The notes beneath the pieces are model-generated. The model worked only from the letters and a program-made list of their open reading frames with translations. It was not told where the DNA came from and did not search any database. From Mactra quadrangularis (lineage: Eukaryota; Mollusca; Bivalvia; Venerida; Mactridae), in contig CM046311.1 in NCBI GenBank assembly GCA_025267735.1, positions 29,555,399-29,619,398 on the forward strand: a stretch of DNA of 64,000 bases. Direction: 5' to 3'. Position numbers and translations under genes: made by a program. This document shows positions 48,154 through 59,373 of the stretch, piece by piece (positions within the stretch are counted from its first letter, which is position 1; each line of letters begins with the position of its first letter).

Positions 48154-48471
48154 TAGCCTGTTCAATTACCCTAAATGTTCCATAACGTTCCGTAACGGTA
48201 CATTTAGAACTCCGCGGCCATTCGCTGCGAATAATCTCGGACATATTTAGACGCTTATTTTGAAACTACCGGTGTTGAAGTAAACAAATATACGCTCGTT
48301 TAGACATTGCGTGATGTTTCGGTTTTAGTCCGTAAATTTTGAAACATCACTCATTGCCTTTACGATCGTATATTTGTTTATTAGATTAAATTATTCTCAG
48401 CGAATGGTCGAGAAGTTCCGAATGTATCGTTACGAAACGTTTTGGAACGTTTAGGGTAATTGAACAGGCTA
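48154..48471. mobile_element. TA-flanked MITE 4 in copy B
   Basis: 314 bp between TA dinucleotides. Ends are 'gcctgttcaattaccctaaa' and its exact reverse complement. Inverted similarity continues inward ('cgttccgtaacg...catt' against 'aatg...cgttacgaaacg', 'attcgctg' against 'cagcgaat', 'acaaatata' against 'tatatttgt'). Copy A is uninterrupted at this point. Confidence 0.82.
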
Positions 48472-48821
48472 TAGATGTCATGTAAATGTACATTAAATTG
48501 TTAACATAATTTATTTGTAATGACAATTAGAACAGGAAACCATAACTTTTTATGCAATGTTTAAATCAGTCAGTTAAAACTGCATACCGTATGTTATTAA
48601 TAATATCACAAATCGAAGAATCTGTCTGCAGACACAACTTTTCATTGATATTGTCATAAAAACTAGACTGGTCGGGTCTCGCACTAACTGTGTATAACAG
48701 CAGTAAATAACGGACTGACCAAATATTCATACCCATGTCGTACATCGTGTCAATTAAAGCCTATAGCCCCTATCTAACGATATTCCGGTAGAAACAGAAA
48801 TATTCAAATATTATAGTTACC

Positions 48822-48852
48822 TTTATACTTAGGATTAAGCTCCATTAATGAC
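48822..48852 (-). other. Candidate 31-nt exon (copy B)
   Basis: Minus strand: 'acttgtgtacag' then 31 nt, then 'gtaactataata'. Length, acceptor and donor match copy C (11660-11690). It lies 4.7 kb upstream of the ATG exon of paralog B, whose acceptor 9 nt before the ATG demands an upstream exon. A spliced upstream ATG in this exon would stop at once, so a UTR role is more likely than coding. Confidence 0.32.
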
Positions 48853-48966
48853 TGTACACAAGTATATCTAAATAAGACGTTTATATTTTATCATGAGACA
48901 CGAAAATAGATAAGGCCACACCAAATTGATTACTTGTTCTACGGATTTTTTTGGAAAAAAAATGGG

Positions 48967-49110
48967 GCGAGCGAGAGAAAAAAAAATTAAAATATTTTTT
49001 TTTACTTTTGAATTAAACCAAAGGCGAGCGAATAAAAAAAAATTAAAAAATTTTTTTTTTCCTTTTACATAAAATCTTAAGCGAGCGAATAAAAAAAAAT
49101 AGCGACAAAA
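48967..49110. repeat. 57-bp tandem repeat, three units
   Basis: 'gcgagcga' followed by an A run and a T run recurs at 48967, 49024 and 49081. The long ORF on the minus strand here is a product of the repeat. Confidence 0.7.
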
Positions 49111-50639
49111 TAAGAGATCGCAACAAAAGTTAAGTCGCGACAAAAAATTTAGTCGCAACAAAGCACTTGAATAGGAGCTTTTTCTTGTCTCATTGGATGA
49201 TGATATGAATAGCTTAACATCCCTAGTTCTACATATAAATACATGTTCAATGGCAATGACTGTTTGTTTATGTTGTTTGCTTACATCTTTGATCAATAAA
49301 TTCTACGCTTTAATCTATTTAGGACCGCATATTTCTATTTGTTTTAATAGTATTTTGTGCACTGAAGCCCTTTCACATGTCTGTTCAAAGCCAAATGTCA
49401 AAGATATAATCAGATAATACAGTACCTTTTGATCCCTACCATCAGCATGTTCTGTGCTCTAAGATTTGAAAGCATTAAAACAAAAATGGTTAAAATTGAT
49501 GTTCTAGAAATAGATCAATGCCTATATTAGTAACAATTCAGACTTAACGTGAATTTCTGTTAAAATCAACTAATGTACTCGTATTCTTTTAAAGCAATGT
49601 ACATAATTGATGATAAAAAAGAAATTTACACGTCAAAATGCAATTGTAACGTATTTTCGCGACCCCACGAAAATGATTAAGACTCTCAGTGAAATAACGT
49701 AGATCGACGTAGGTTCTGTACGTCACCAAGTATTGAATCTATTCTAGCTGTCTTATTCAGTTGACTGTTGCGTTGTAAACGAACAATCAGATTTGTATAT
49801 TTAAAACGCTAGCAAATACGAATTTCACTGATTGAATTTTGACGCGACGATAGCGCATCTGTTTTAATTATTATGCGATGATTGGCTCTTGTGCGACAAG
49901 GGCACGTTTTTGGCAGAATCATAAAAAAGAAAACAAATAAATACTTGTTGATAATACGATCAAGGGTTAAAACCCCAAACAATAAGGTCTATCAGACTAA
50001 ATGTTATTACGTTTAAAACTGTGAAATTTTCACAATTATTTAGCATTAATTGTAATAATTATCCTACTTATCGCTAAATTTTAATTACCCTTAGCAAACT
50101 TGATGTGTAAGACTGTTAGCTTCGTTCAAAATAAAAAGTGCAATGTGACCTCTTTATTTTTGGAAAACGTGTTTATAATGTCATCAATTTTGACCTTTCT
50201 TTGTTTAAAAAAGAATCGATCTTAAGAAATTGATTTTCATCAAATTATTCGTTTCTGCTACCGAACTTATAGTAAATATTATTTTAAAAGTTGTATACAT
50301 GTTCTATGCACGCACAAAATTCGAAATATTCTGTCTGAGAATTTTTAAGCAAAACAAGATCACTATTACAGAGATTGTACGGCCAATACGGGCGTTAAAC
50401 CCGATCCCGATATGGGTTTAATTGATCAAGGTGTATTACATAATTCATAATTATTGGATCATAAAAGTTTCACTTTGTTGATTGTATACGCGAACACCTA
50501 GTGTTAATGATAGCTAATTATCGATTTTAAACCTGCCACAAGACTTGAGATGATAAATTATGATACGACGTACATCCGGCTTTTGATTTGGTGAAATTAC
50601 GATTTTTTCGCTAAATGCTTCAACAGCGCATAATTTCTT
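49111..50639. other. Interior of the TIR element, nothing recognised
   Basis: AT-rich sequence with short ORFs only (the longest is 74 codons, 49193-49417). No transposase motifs were seen in any frame. Confidence 0.35.
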
Positions 50640-50816
50640 CGAACGTTCGGGCGGTAAAAAATATTTATTTTTTTTTGGAATGTGGAGCGTTTGAATGTGC
50701 GGGCGGTAACAAAAAAAAATTTTTTTTTTGGATGTGGAGTTTTTGAATGTGCGTGCGGTAACAAAAAAAAATTTTTTTTTTGGATGTGGAGTTTTTGAAT
50801 GTGCGGGCGGTAAGAA
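50640..50816. repeat. 52-bp tandem repeat, four units
   Basis: 'gcggtaa' plus an A run, a T run and 'ggatgtggagtttttgaatg' recur at 50651, 50703, 50755 and 50807. The overlapping minus-strand ORFs are frame copies of this repeat. Confidence 0.78.
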
Positions 50817-51228
50817 CAAAATAAAAATATTTTTTTTTCAAAATCAAGAAAACTGGTGCGCTGCATCCGTAGAACAAGTAATCAATTTGGTGTGGCCTAA
50901 TGAAAAATAAAATCGTCTGCACGATTCATTCTGTACTCCACCATGTACATACACTTGTACTATGCAGTCCATATTTCTATATTTATAACATACGTATCGT
51001 CGTACAAGAACTTTCGGTTTCGATCACGTGATTGCCAACAATCTTTACCACGCGCGTACCATAGAGGCGAGTTGCTAGCGACTAATAGATAATCAAAGTA
51101 CTGAAAGTACTGTTGGAAGGAATTTTTGAACGATTTTAGGAGTCCAAAGTTACTATTTCGATATCCATCATCATATCTCTTTATCATTCATAATCGAATG
51201 TGTTTCATATTTCATTTTACATGCATAT

Positions 51229-51490
51229 TATGCTACTGATCGAGAAGTTGTATGTTTTGATTCATGGACAGGGCATACTTTCGTGGAGCTACGCCATGAA
51301 ATAATTTCTACGGTCATTCTCCCTCCTACCACTGATTCTAAATCATTCTAATACGGCAGTGTTCGGTCACTGAATTGCATCTAGTAGTAATCCAGGGATT
51401 GAGTCTTTTCAGGAACAGTGATAGGTGGATTGCTGGTCACGATGTAACCTAAACAATGTGTTGCCATTGAGTTCAGGCCACAACAAATTG
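51229..51490 (+). mobile_element. SINE copy in host repeat Y
   Basis: The degraded tRNA head ('ctactgatcgagaagttgta', B box 'ttgattcatgg') is followed by the standard body ('ttcgtggagctacgccatga', 'cactgattctaaatca', 'gtgataggtggattgctgg', 'caatgtgttgcca'). The A box is missing. Confidence 0.68.
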
Positions 51491-51899
51491 ATCACATGTT
51501 CTATGTATTTTGTTCTAAAGAATGGAGCTAAAGAGCAATTAAATTCTTTTTTCATATTTTGAATTTTGAGAAGCGAGCGAAAGCAAAGAATAAATTTGTG
51601 CGGTTTCTAAGACATTTATTTACCATATGTTAAAAAGAGCAGAAAAGGTATGGACTTTCTTATATAACATATAACGGCTATTGGTACTTTGCGAAACGGA
51701 ACGAAACGGAACGGAAAGGAACGAGAGGCACCACACGGGGGAAATTAGGAAATGAAATGTAAATTCTTAAAATCATTTTACAGTAATCATAATAGTAAAT
51801 TATACGAACTCTGTTTAATCTTAGTCTATCCGACGTAACTCATTATACTCAAACAATTATATATGTAGTTATAATTGCCGATCCAGGATCTACAAGTCG

Positions 51900-52990
51900 C
51901 CTTTTTGCATGTATGTTTTAAGATTGTAGGACAATATGTATGTTTGTAAAGGAAAGGCTTTTTGCATATTTCCTTGTATGTGCACGCGTGATTATTCTTC
52001 AAACTACTGTTTGCGCCGTTGTTGTCATTATACCAATTTAGCCCATTCTCTCTCGTTTCGTTCCGTTTCGCAAAGTACCAATGCCCACACAGGTATTGGT
52101 ACTTTGCGAAACGGAACGGAACGAGACAAATATATTTATATCATTACATGTATCTTCCTAAATAACCTCAACATGGAATTTTACCGGGTATATCAAATAA
52201 ACATTTATGGCTTTATATAAGTAGTTATAATTGCCGACCCAGAATCTACACGTCGCCTTTTTTACATGTATGTTATAAGATTATAGGACAATTTGTATGT
52301 TTGTAAAGGAAAGGCTTTTTGCATATTTCCTTTTATTTGCATGCGTGATTATTCTTCAAACTACTATGTTTGCGCTGTTGTTGTCATTATACCAGTTTGC
52401 TCATTCTTTCTCGTTTCGTTCCGTTTCGCAAAGTACCAATACCCACACAGGTATTGGTACTTTGCGAAACGGAACGGAACGAGACAAAATATATTTATAT
52501 CAATGCATGGATATTTATAAATAACCTCCGACATGGAATTTTGCCGGGTATATCAAATAATCATTTATGGCTTAATATATGTAGTTATAATTGCCGGCCC
52601 AGGATCTACAAGTCGCCTTTTTACATGTTTGTTACAAGATTGTAGGACAATTTGTATGCTTTTAAAGGGAAGGCTTTTTGCATATTTCCTTGTATGTGCA
52701 TGCGTGATTATTCTTCAAACTACTATGTTTGCGCTGTTGTTGTCAATATACCAATTTGCTCATTCTTTCTCGTTTCGTTCCGTTTCGCAAAGTACCAATA
52801 CCCACACAGGTATTGGTACTTTGCGAAACGGAACGGAACGAGACAAAATATATTTATATCAATACATGTTTCTTCATTAATAACCTCGACATGGAATTTT
52901 GCCGGGTATATCAAATAATAATTTATGGCTTTAAATATGTAGTTATAATTGCCGACCCAGGATCTACAAGTCGCCTTTTTACATGTATGT
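51900..52990 (+). repeat. Left monomer array of the foldback, three units
   Basis: Palindrome cores lie at about 52084, 52442 and 52801, so the period is about 358. A unit runs: 'aaggctttttgcatatttcc', 'gtgattattcttcaaactac', 'gttgttgtcattatacca', palindrome core, 'catggaattttgccgggta', 'gtagttataattgccg', 'aggatctacaagtcgcc'. Long ORFs here repeat with the unit. Confidence 0.9.
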
Positions 52991-53385
52991 TATAAGACTA
53001 ATTTACTTCTGAAAATGCAGAAACAATAAAGTCTGCTTACATACCTTATAAACTACATTAAGCTGCCAGTGACGGCAAGAGTCCGGATTAGCCACTTACA
53101 GCAGGTGACTGTTTGAACCAGTTTTAATTAAACTGCATCAAACAGTTCATTCTGACATACTTGAATTCGTCATTTTCGTAGAATTTTTATTTGTCAGCAG
53201 AATAGTGTTAAATAATATTCGTTTATTTCATAACAGATTAACATTGGGTATATCACTACTTTCTGTGGTTAAAACATCTTAAATAAAGCTTTAAATTGCA
53301 ACAAATTTTGATGATAGATTCGATAAAAACTTGGTTACGAAACTCTACGACGCGGCCGACATTTTGTTTATAACAGTCATGTAAA
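52991..53385. other. Unique centre of the foldback
   Basis: Single-copy spacer between the two monomer arrays. It contains 'agctgccagtgacggcaaga' and a right part (53240-53375) resembling 20390-20550 elsewhere in the window. No ORF of interest. It forms the loop if the arms pair. Confidence 0.6.
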
Positions 53386-56300
53386 AAGGCGACTTGTACA
53401 TCTTGGGTCGGCAATTATAACTACATATATTAAGCCATAAATGATTATTTGATATACCCGGAAAAAGTCAATGGCGAGGTTATTTATGAAGATACATGTA
53501 TTGATATGAATATATTTTTTCTCGTTCCGTTCCGTTTCGCAAAGTACCAATACCTGTGTGGGTATTGGTACTTTGCGAAACGGAACGAAACGAGAGAGAA
53601 TGGGCAAATTGGTATGATGACAACAACAGCACAAACATAGTAGTTTGAAGAATAATCACGCGTGCACATACAAGGAAATATGCAAAAAGCCTTCGTTTTA
53701 CAAACATACAAATTGTCCTACAATCTTATAACATACATGTAAAAAAGGCGACTTGTAGATCCTGAGTCGGCAATTATAACTACATATATAAAGCCATAAA
53801 TGATTATTAGATATACGCGGTAAAATTCCATGTCGAGGTTATTTATGAAGAAACATGTATTGATATAAAAATATTTTTCTTGTTTCGTTCCGTTTCGCAA
53901 AGTACCAATACCTGTGTGGGTATTGGTACTTTGCGAAACGGAACGAAACGAGAGAGAATGAGCAAATTGGTATAATGACAACAACAGCGCAAACATAGTA
54001 GTTTGAAGAATAATCACGCGTGCACATACTAGGAAATATGCAAAAAGCCTACCCTTTACAAACATACAAATTGTCCAATAATCTTATAACATACATGTAA
54101 AAAAGGCGACGTGTAGATCCTGGGCCGGCAATTATAACTACTTATATAAAGCCATAAATGATTATTTGATATACTCGGTAAAGTTCCATGTCGAGGTTAT
54201 TTATGAAGATACATGTAATGATATAAATACATATTTTTTCTCGTTCCGTTCCGTTTCGCAAAGTACCAATACCTGTGTGGGTATTGGTACTTTGCGAAAC
54301 GGAACGAAACGAGAGAGAATGGGCTAAATTGGTATAATGACAACAACAGCGCAAACATAGTAGTTTGAAGAATAATCACGCGTGCACATACAAGGAAATA
54401 TGCAAAAAGCCTTCCCTTAACAAACATACAAATTGTCCTATAATCTTATAACATACATGAAAAAGGCGCCTTGTAAATCCTGGGTCGGCAATTATAACTA
54501 CATATATAAAGCCATAAATGATTATTTGATATACCCGGAAAAATTCCATGTCGAGGTTCTTTATGAAGAAACATGTATTGATATAGAAATATTTTTCACG
54601 TTTCGTTCCGTTTCGCAAAGTACCAATACCTGTGTGGGTATTGGTACTTTGCGAAACGGAACGGAACAAGAGAGAATGGGCTAAATTGGTATAACGACAA
54701 CAACAGCGCAAACAAAGTAGTTTAAATAGAATAATCACGCGTGCACATACTAGGAAATATGCAAAAAGCCTTCCCTTTACAAACATACAAATTGTCCAAT
54801 AATCTTATAACATACATGTAAAAAAAGCGACGTGTAGATCCTGGGTCTGCAATTATAACTACTTATTTAAAGCCATAAATGATTATTAGATATACCCGGT
54901 AAAATTCCATGTAGAGGTTATTTATGAAGAAACATGTATTGATATAAAAATATTTTTCTCGTTTCATTCCGTTTCGCAAAGTACCAATACCTGTGTGGGT
55001 ATTGGTACTTTGCGAAACGGAACGAAACGAGAGAGAATAAGCAAATTGGTATAATGACAACAACAGCGCAAACATAGTCGTTTGAAGAATAATCTCGCGT
55101 GCACATACTAGGAAATATGCAAAAAGCCTTCCCTTTACAAACATTCAAATTGTCCTATAATCTTATAACATACATGTAAAAAGGCGACTTGTAGATCCTG
55201 GGTCGGCAATTATGACTACATTTATAAAGCCATAAATGTTTATTTGATATACCCGGTAAAATTCCATGTCGATTTTTTTAGGAAGATACATGAAATTATA
55301 TAAATATATTTGTCTCGTTCCGTTCCGTTTCGCAAAATACCAATACCTGTGTGGGTATTGGTACTTTGCGAAACGGAACGGAACAAGAGAAAATTGGCTA
55401 AATTGGTATAATGACAACAACAGCGCAAACATAGTAGTTTGAAGAATAATCACGCGTGCACATACTAAGAAATATGCAAAAAGCCTTCCCTTTACAAACA
55501 TACAAATTGTCCTATAATCTTATAACATACATGTAAAAAAGGCGACTTGTAGATCCTGGGTCGGCAATTAAGACTACATACATAAAGCCATAAATGTTTA
55601 TTTGATATACCCGGTAAAATTCCATGTTGATTTTATTAGGAAGATACATGTAATGATATAAATATATTTGTCTCGTTCCGTTCCGTTTCGCAAAGTACCA
55701 ATACCTGTGTGTGTATTGGTATTTTGCGAAACGGAACGAAACGAGAGAGAATGAGCAAATTGGTATAATGACAACAACAGCGCATACATAGTAGTTTGAA
55801 GAATAATCACGCGTGCACATACTAAGAAGTATGCAAAAAGCCTTCCCTTTACAAACATTCAAATTGTCCTATAATCTTGTAACATACATGTAAAAAAGGC
55901 GACGTGTAGATCCTGGGTCGGCAATTATGACTACATATATAAAGCCATAAATGTTTATTTGATATACCCGGTAAAATGCTATGTCGAGGTTATTTAGGAA
56001 GATACATGTAATGATATAAATATATTTTTTCTCGTTCCGTTCCGTTTCGCAAAGTACCAATACCTGTGTGGGTATTGGTACTTTGCGAAACGGAACGAAA
56101 CGAGAGAGAATAGGCTAAATTGGTAAAATGACAACAGCAGCGCAAACATAGTAGTTTGAAGAATAATCACGCGTGCACATATGAGGAAATATGCAAAAAG
56201 CCTTCCCTTTACAAACATACAAATTGTCCTATAATCTTATAACATACATGTAAAAAAGGCGACGTGTAGATCCTGGACCGGCAATGATAACTACATATAT

Positions 56301-56650
56301 AAAGCCATAAATGATTATGTGATATACCTGGCAAATTCCATGTCGGGGGTTATTTATGAATATCCATGTATTGATATAAACATATTTGTCTCGTTCCGTT
56401 CCGTTTCGCAAAGTACCAATACCTGTGTGGGTATTGGTACTTTGCGAAACGGAACGAAACGAGAGAGAATGGGCAAATTGGTATAATGACAACAACAGCC
56501 TAAACATAGTAGTTTGAAGAATAATCACGCGTGCACATACAAGGAAATATGCAAAAAGCCTTCCCTTTAGAAACGTACAAATTGTCCTACAATCTTATAA
56601 CATACATGTAAAAAGGCGACGTGTAGATCCTGGGTCGGCAATTATAACTA
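53386..56650 (-). repeat. Right monomer array of the foldback, nine units
   Basis: Palindrome cores lie near 53551, 53909, 54270, 54627, 54988, 55344, 55702, 56061 and 56420, a period of 356-361. Units are the reverse complement of those on the left. Each core reads 'cgcaaagtaccaatacc' then 'tgtgtggg' then 'tattggtactttgcg', bounded by 'tctcgttccgttccg'-type stretches. Confidence 0.92.
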
Positions 56651-57659
56651 CATATATAATTGTTTGTGTATAATGAGTTTCGTCGGATAGACTAAGATTA
56701 TACAGAGTTCGTATAATTTACTATTATGATTACTGTAAAATGATTTTAAGAATTTACATTTCATTTCCTAATTTCCCCCGTGTGGTGCCTCTCGTTCCGT
56801 TCCGTTCCGTTTCGTTCCGTTTCGCAAAGTACCAATAGCCCATATAACCATATATCTATAGTCTATAGTGTAATCACGTAATAGTTAGTTCTAGGTAATA
56901 TAACGCAAGTTAACAATTACTCCAGATGAAAATTCAATTGAATTTAAAACAAGTTAGAAGTAGTGTAGAAGAGGTTTGCACCTTCATCAGTTCGTACGGA
57001 AATATTCCTTCATTTTTCTTTGGTATTACTTTTCTTAATACTAGATATTAAACTACGAAGCACAGATTACCCCGGTTCACTTTTTGTGTATACAATGTAA
57101 TTAGATTATGCTAATGTCTAATAAAACAACAAGAATTAAATTAAGCCTAATATGTTATTTTGGGACATCAAAATCGTAGGAAATTCAATGTAAATTTTTC
57201 TCCCTGTCCTATCTGCTCTCTAAGGATCAATCTTCATATTTTACACTACAAAGACACGTATGACGTAACACATCAAGATAAGGTGTGTAGAGTGAGTAAA
57301 TGTTCAGTTTACGGTCTAAGACAGAGTGCAGTTATCATATTTCTGAACAATGGATTGTGTCATTGTAATTTCTAATGCCGTATGTCAGCAAGAATACATT
57401 ACTGCTTTACCGTAACAGTGAAATTTTCTGATTTATTTTGCTATTTAGAACTCAAATTTCTAATTCTAATTTCTTCTTTTTTTGGATTTTAAGGCACGAA
57501 CAGACGAACATAACGATTAATTTGTTGCAGTCTATTAAACCTCTCACTAAACCTCTACGGACACCCATCTAAGTAAAAACCATGCATTTCGTTGCTTAAC
57601 TTCGATAAATGTCCAGCGCTCTACTCTCTCAAAGTAAACCCCTGCTAAGAAAATCGCTC

Positions 57660-57975
57660 GTTAAAATTGTATATATATACAAGCGTGTGGTAGATACTAC
57701 TGCGCAATAATACAAAAAAAACTTCTCTCCGTGCACAATTAGAAAGTTGTTTGATTCATGTGTAAAAAAAACATTTAATATCATAATTTTAAGTATTTGT
57801 TGAAATTACTTTTTCAATTATCTACTTTTGATAGTACACATATTTTTCTGCTGCACTATTTCTTGATCGGATTGACTCATTGATTTCTATTGAGTTGAAG
57901 GTGTTGTTCGTTCTTTTCAAATTTCCAAGAGCGCTGACATAATAAGGAATTCTTTGAAAAAGAATTCCTTCCAAT
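57660..57975 (-). repeat. Dispersed repeat R, copy 4
   Basis: It has the reversed blocks 'acaagcgtgtgg', 'tactgcgcaataat', 'atttctattgagttgaaggt', 'gttcgttcttttcaaattt', 'gagcgctgacata' and 'attccttccaa'. It follows host repeat Y as copy 3 follows X. Confidence 0.65.
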
Positions 57976-58831
57976 AACAAATGAAGGGATGTTTTCAATT
58001 GAATGTTTACCATACGCATAATACTGGAGCCAAATAGGACTAATGACTTAAACAGTATGTGTAACGCTTTATGTTGATGTTTTTTTTTCAAAACATTAAC
58101 AGATCAATACTCAGATGATTATCAACCCCTTAAGACTTCTGGTCGATTTTGTCTGAAAGTATTTAGTTTTAAGAACAAATACAAAATATGGACAGAAAAC
58201 TGACAAGTTTTGACGCAGTGATATTCAGGTGGGGAAAAGCACATACACATGTGTACACTGTAATGATGATTATTATTATTGGGATCACATATACTATTTT
58301 ATGTTTCGACTTACGTTCAAACTTTAAAGACAACTGTTAATATCGATGACACTGTTTTCATTAAAAGCAAAGTAAGACAATGTATCAATTCCTATGCGCA
58401 TGCATCATTAAGTAAAATATCACTGCATTCTAGAGATGTTAATGTTAATTAGTTCATGCAGTATGGAAGCAATACCAGTTTTGTAATCATACACCAGGCA
58501 AATTAATCCACAAATTCATAGATTTATTATACAATAAATGAGAAACTAACAGATACATTAAAGTAAACACAATTTGAAGAAAGTTGCCCGGCTAGAAGGA
58601 CTCTATATCAGTCAAAATGATCGATCCGATATATGTATCGATACAAAATGATCGATATATCATATGAGGTTTCAATAACAAAAAGCTTTTTTATGAAACA
58701 GTAAAACAGTGTTGTTTTATTTATTTACTTTAATTGTAGTCGCACCACACTACTAAATGCACTGACTTATTGATTTTTTAAATGTTAAAGCATTTGAAGT
58801 ATGATATATATCGTATACCGGTGTAGAACCT
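57976..58831. other. AT-rich stretch, nothing recognised
   Basis: Only a small dyad-rich patch at 58620-58670 ('gatcgatccgatatatgtat', 'gatcgatatatc') was noted. Confidence 0.35.
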
Positions 58832-59060
58832 TACCGGCTAGCTCGGTTGGTAGAACGTAAGTACATTGTATACTGATCGAGAGGTCGTGGGTTCGATTCC
58901 CGGGCGAGGCATACTTTCGTGGAGCTTGGTCATGAATTAATTTCTACGGCCATTTCCCTCCTTCTAATGATTCTTAAATATGAAGGGCAGTTGTCAGTCA
59001 CTGACGAATGTATGTGCTTAGTTGTTGGTTAAAAGCTAAATCCAGAAATTTAGCATTTCT
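58832..59060 (+). mobile_element. tRNA-derived SINE with best-preserved head
   Basis: A box 'gctagctcggttggtagaac' and B box 'gtgggttcgattcccgggcg' are both present, then 'catactttcgtggagcttgg', 'atttctacggccatt', 'cagtcactgacgaatgtatg' and 'taaatccagaaatttagc'. The 3-prime tail after 'ggggcagt' is lost. Extra bases in the anticodon region ('aagtacattgtatactg') mean it is not a tRNA gene. Confidence 0.8.
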
Positions 59061-59373
59061 GGGGCAGTTAATGATTTAACGTAAACCGATTTTACTGAGT
59101 ATCGACAGATTTGTAGGCAATTCCGGTTTAAGTGTAACGGGCCGGGGTTTAATACACATAATATCTACAGTTTAAAACCAAAAGTTACCTTGTAATTCAT
59201 GTTTACATTTTCTGGGTTCCATATTTCCTGCTTTGTGAGCGTGATGTCTCTAGCCAATCAAAGTACTGAAAGTACTGTCGGAATTTTTGTTCAAAGTTAC
59301 TATTTTGATATCCATCATCATCTCTTTATCATTCATAGTCAACTGTGTTTCATATTTTATTTTACATGCACAT

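Larger units (their letters stand above)
40705..48870. repeat. Segmental duplication, copy B
   Basis: It corresponds to copy A (21150-25790), enlarged by insertions at 42366-43570, about 44540-45510, about 46190-47940 (three TA elements) and 48156-48469. It continues past the end of A to match copy C (11470-11710). It carries the second three-exon gene. Confidence 0.85.
48913..50898. mobile_element. TIR element of about 2 kb (AGGCCACACC ends)
   Basis: 33-bp inverted ends begin AGGCCACACCAAATTGATTA at 48913-48945 and, reversed, at 50866-50898 with no mismatch seen. A solo relative of the left end sits at 61792-61860. A shorter relative ('cacaacaaattgatcacatg') sits in host repeats X, Y and Z. 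Both subterminal zones contain short tandem repeats (48967-49110 and 50640-50816). The interior has only short AT-rich ORFs. The target duplication is unclear. Confidence 0.62.
51668..56848. mobile_element. Giant foldback transposon, 5165 bp, 8-bp target duplication
   Basis: CATATAAC flanks the element at 51668-51675 and 56841-56848. The element (51676-56840) starts GGCTATTGGTACTTTGCGAA and ends in the reverse complement. The outermost ~230 bp at each end are almost identical inverted repeats (about five differences seen). Inside, three monomers of about 359 bp point one way (about 51900-52990) and nine point the other (about 53386-56650), around a 390-bp unique centre. No transposase is present. 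An 8-bp duplication would fit hAT or P-type enzymes; which one mobilises it is unknown. High monomer similarity implies recent amplification or ongoing homogenisation. Confidence 0.93.
51080..57575 (+). repeat. Host repeat Y, split by the large foldback
   Basis: It begins with 'aatcaaagtactgaaagtac' (51094), shared with Z at 59258, then has a SINE at about 51229-51490, then 'gagaagcgagcgaaagc' and 'atggactttcttatataac'. It resumes after the foldback at 56849 with 'caattactccagatgaaaat', 'ctttggtattacttttctta' and 'cattgtaatttctaatgccg'. Compare X and Z. Confidence 0.7.

Noticed and set aside
48868..49296. 142-codon minus-strand ORF
   Set aside because: It is driven by the 57-bp tandem repeat with A and T runs; the composition is low complexity.
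50514..50922. Overlapping minus-strand ORFs with repeated 'HIQK/HSKTPHPKKK' words
   Set aside because: Same peptide in three frames, produced by the 52-bp tandem repeat.
52297..56528. Dozens of overlapping ORFs of 60-136 codons, as a possible multigene family
   Set aside because: They coincide with the 359-bp foldback monomers, occur in several frames and both strands, and cross the palindrome core. Treated as repeat shadows; only the most persistent frame is mentioned as a low-interest test.
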